Assembly (NCBI RefSeq): GCF_001590605.1
Contig: NZ_CP014504.1
Location: 744,001 to 808,000 of the forward strand
DNA from: Pedobacter cryoconitis
Lineage (GTDB): Bacteria; Bacteroidota; Bacteroidia; Sphingobacteriales; Sphingobacteriaceae
Direction of reading: 5' to 3'
Length of the DNA stretch: 64,000 nt
Part shown: positions 62,445 to 64,000 of the stretch, in pieces
Numbering within the stretch: position 1 is the first letter of the stretch
Layout: each line of letters begins with the position of its first letter
The notes under the pieces: model-generated
Seen by the model: only the letters and a program-made list of their open reading frames with translations
The model's database searches: none
Told to the model about the DNA's origin: nothing
Translations under genes and position numbers: made by a program

Positions 62445-62511
62445 AAGCTCAGGACTTTTTTTAATCAGTGCCTCATAGCATGAAAATATCAAAGCAGGTC
62501 TTAAAAAACAA

Positions 62512-62519
62512 TATCTTTG
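62512..62519 (+). promoter_or_regulatory. -7 element of the acyltransferase promoter
   Basis: TATCTTTG matches TAnnTTTG. It contains the TTG at 62517 of an extended frame, so translation must begin further down, at the ATG at 62550. Confidence 0.6.
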
Positions 62520-62549
62520 GGTTCGCCGCTAAATAATGGCGGGCCGGAA

Positions 62550-63623
62550 ATGAATACTAAGGTGAAGCAACCCAGAGAACTCAATGTCGAATTGTTGAGG
62601 ATAGTCCTGATGATTATGATTGTTTGTCATCACTTTTTGATGCGGGGGAGAGGACTTCATCTTTTATATACTTCAGAAAGTCCATTGATCAATCAAGACG
62701 CATTGCAGGGGCTGTTCATTGATAGTTTTCTGATTATGACGGTCAACTGTTTTATATTTATCTCTGGTTATTACGGAATAAAATTCAGGGTAAAAACAAT
62801 ACTCAGCCTATTTATACAAGCAGTTACCTATAGTATTGGAATTGATATTGTATTTGGTTTATTTAACGGAGAAAGTCTTTCTTTTGATACTATACTGAAT
62901 GGATTACTCTCTGTGCCCAATGGCCAGTGGTGGTTTATTACCACCTATTTCTTCCTATATCTGTTAAGCCCTTTTCTTAACCTGGCTGGTAAATACTTAT
63001 CTAAATATCAGTTTTTATATATTTTGGGTATGTTAACGCTCATTAACTTTATCATTGGTTTTACACTTAATCCTGATTCATTAGGCGTACTGAATGGATA
63101 TTCTTTATTCAGCTTTATCTGCATTTACTTTTACGGACAGGCTTTCGGCCTGTATATTGACTTTAGAAAAGGCAAATTCTTCTATCTTATGGTGTATTTG
63201 ATTTGTTCACTCCTGATCTTTGGAATGTTTTTTACCAGTATGAAATATCTGAGTATAGGTCTGGCCTGGCGCGCATTTTTCTACAATAACCCACTCGTGC
63301 TCATCTCTGCCATTTCTTTCTTCTTCTTATTTAAGAGCCTCAAAATATCTTATAGCAGGATATCTTTCTTTTCTTCTTCGGTACTGGCTATTTATTTGAT
63401 TCATGAACATCCCAGATCGGCTGATTTTCTAACTGATAATCTGAACCGGATTGCAACAACTTATACGATCGGGAGTGTGTACTTCACCCTGTTTTTAATC
63501 GCCGTATTATTATTTGTATGCGGTACATTGATAGAAAAAGTGCGTTCAGCAGTTACTGAGCCATTTTTAAACTTCCTGGTTGCGAAATTCAGATTGGATC
63601 GTCTGGATGAAAAAATGAAGTAA
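62550..63623 (+). CDS. Acyltransferase family membrane protein
   Basis: Integral membrane protein of 357 residues with about ten helices, of the acyltransferase-3 type that moves acetyl or other acyl groups to sugars or lipids of the cell surface. The start LNVELLRIVLMIMIVCHHFLMRG contains the conserved Arg and His (VCHH near residue 30) of the family, and FISGYYGIKF follows. Start chosen at 62550 because the promoter lies over the alternative TTG. The acceptor is unknown. Confidence 0.9.
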   Translation: MNTKVKQPRELNVELLRIVLMIMIVCHHFLMRGRGLHLLYTSESPLINQDALQGLFIDSFLIMTVNCFIFISGYYGIKFRVKTILSLFIQAVTYSIGIDIVFGLFNGESLSFDTILNGLLSVPNGQWWFITTYFFLYLLSPFLNLAGKYLSKYQFLYILGMLTLINFIIGFTLNPDSLGVLNGYSLFSFICIYFYGQAFGLYIDFRKGKFFYLMVYLICSLLIFGMFFTSMKYLSIGLAWRAFFYNNPLVLISAISFFFLFKSLKISYSRISFFSSSVLAIYLIHEHPRSADFLTDNLNRIATTYTIGSVYFTLFLIAVLLFVCGTLIEKVRSAVTEPFLNFLVAKFRLDRLDEKMK

Positions 63624-63717
63624 CCTTCAGATTGATCCAAGCATTTATCTATTGAAATCTGATACTCCCGCCAAATAGCTGGAATTGACGGGAGGGCCAG
63701 ATTGATAACCGAAGCCA

Positions 63718-64000
63718 TTAGAAGCCGGTTGAAGTAATCATCTCTTTTAGATTTTCAAGATCTCCTTTTACGGCATCCATTTTTGCATAAGCCAGGTCAT
63801 AAGCATCCTGTCCTAAAAATAAATGAAGCGGAGGATTTTCTTCGGTTGCTACTTTAATAATTGCCGCCGCTGCTTTTTCAGGATCTCCGGCCTGGTTACC
63901 ATCAATAAGGTGCTGATGTTGATGCTGACTTTCACGAACCTCTTTATAAGCCTCAATTGGATGCTTAGGTACATTTAAAGAGCCTGTAGAAAGAAAATTG
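63718..64000 (-). CDS. SDR family oxidoreductase, partial (C-terminal 94 residues)
   Basis: The minus-strand frame that ends with the TAA at 63718-63720 stays open to the window edge. Its translation (NFLSTGSLNVPKHPIEAYKE..., later GNQAGDPEKAAAAIIKV and PPLHLFLGQDAYDLAYAKMD) is the C-terminal part of an SDR of the type that carries a short tail after the Rossmann domain. The Tyr-Lys active site and cofactor motif lie beyond the window. The assignment is from these C-terminal motifs. Confidence 0.85.
   Translation of the reverse strand, partial: NFLSTGSLNVPKHPIEAYKEVRESQHQHQHLIDGNQAGDPEKAAAAIIKVATEENPPLHLFLGQDAYDLAYAKMDAVKGDLENLKEMITSTGF

Noticed and set aside
1..64000. CRISPR array, prophage, insertion sequence, tRNA or rRNA gene
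   Set aside because: I looked for regular repeats with spacers, transposase or integrase motifs and tRNA-like cloverleafs and found none that I could support.

Overview
The window reads as a chromosomal segment of a Bacteroidota bacterium, most likely a Sphingobacteriaceae member close to Pedobacter. The evidence is the AT-rich sequence, the many promoters with the Bacteroidota -7 element TAnnTTTG, the weak Shine-Dalgarno signals with several TTG starts, and the gene families present (DUF2795 protein, DPP-IV-type S9 peptidase, DUF4369/TlpA thioredoxin, subclass A2 beta-lactamase, ligase-associated repair operon). No rRNA, tRNA, CRISPR array, prophage, transposase or integrase was seen. The window holds 60 protein-coding genes, two of them cut by the window edges, plus one probable gene remnant.

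Layout. 1-8.2 kb: pyrG (cut at the left edge), an operon trpS - deoxynucleoside kinase - kdsB - lipoprotein on the minus strand, then gatC, an ABC ATPase coupled to a cobalamin adenosyltransferase, two very small genes and ispD. 8.3-16.3 kb: queA, a probable gene remnant, a MacB-type permease, a long hairpin and a diverged ~150-bp tandem duplication, an MFS carrier, a small unknown gene, an aminotransferase, a CDF metal exporter and a Nudix hydrolase. 16.4-22.2 kb: the four-gene ligase-associated DNA repair operon (exonuclease, ATP-dependent ligase, Lhr-like helicase, PdeM phosphoesterase). 22.4-27.2 kb: an SDR, an S9 peptidase, a secreted DUF4412-like protein and an enoyl-CoA hydratase. 27.3-32.4 kb: two small unknown genes facing a MerR regulator - HHH/outer-membrane-like protein - ComEC operon, a candidate DNA-uptake unit. 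32.5-45.6 kb: alaS, a lipoprotein, a His-rich zinc-type P-ATPase with a Fur/Zur regulator, a secreted Gly/Arg/His-rich repeat protein, gatB, a TlpA-like protein, a PhoB-like regulator behind a Pho-box-like array, an RluA enzyme and a CLC channel. 45.9-53.6 kb: a two-component system driving a CzcCBA-type RND metal efflux operon. 53.8-64 kb: EamA exporter, M48 protease, unknown lipoprotein, MFS carrier, TetR plus partner of unknown function, a class A2 beta-lactamase, a LysR/alpha-beta hydrolase pair, an acyltransferase and the 3' end of an SDR.

Themes. Metal homeostasis is prominent (CDF, P-type ATPase with Zur-like regulator, RND efflux with two-component system). Regulatory DNA is readable in several places: three TTAAC repeats at an exact 11-bp period before the PhoB-like gene, five TAAT/TAAG cores at an exact 11-bp period before the RND structural genes, a GCAAT dyad before the P-type ATPase and a TTAATC dyad between LysR and its divergent hydrolase. 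Gene ends are often marked by long, nearly perfect hairpins (up to 30 bp of perfect stem), each with a different sequence. The clearest candidates for new biology are the HHH/beta-barrel protein beside ComEC, the phased operators, and the unusually long hairpins.
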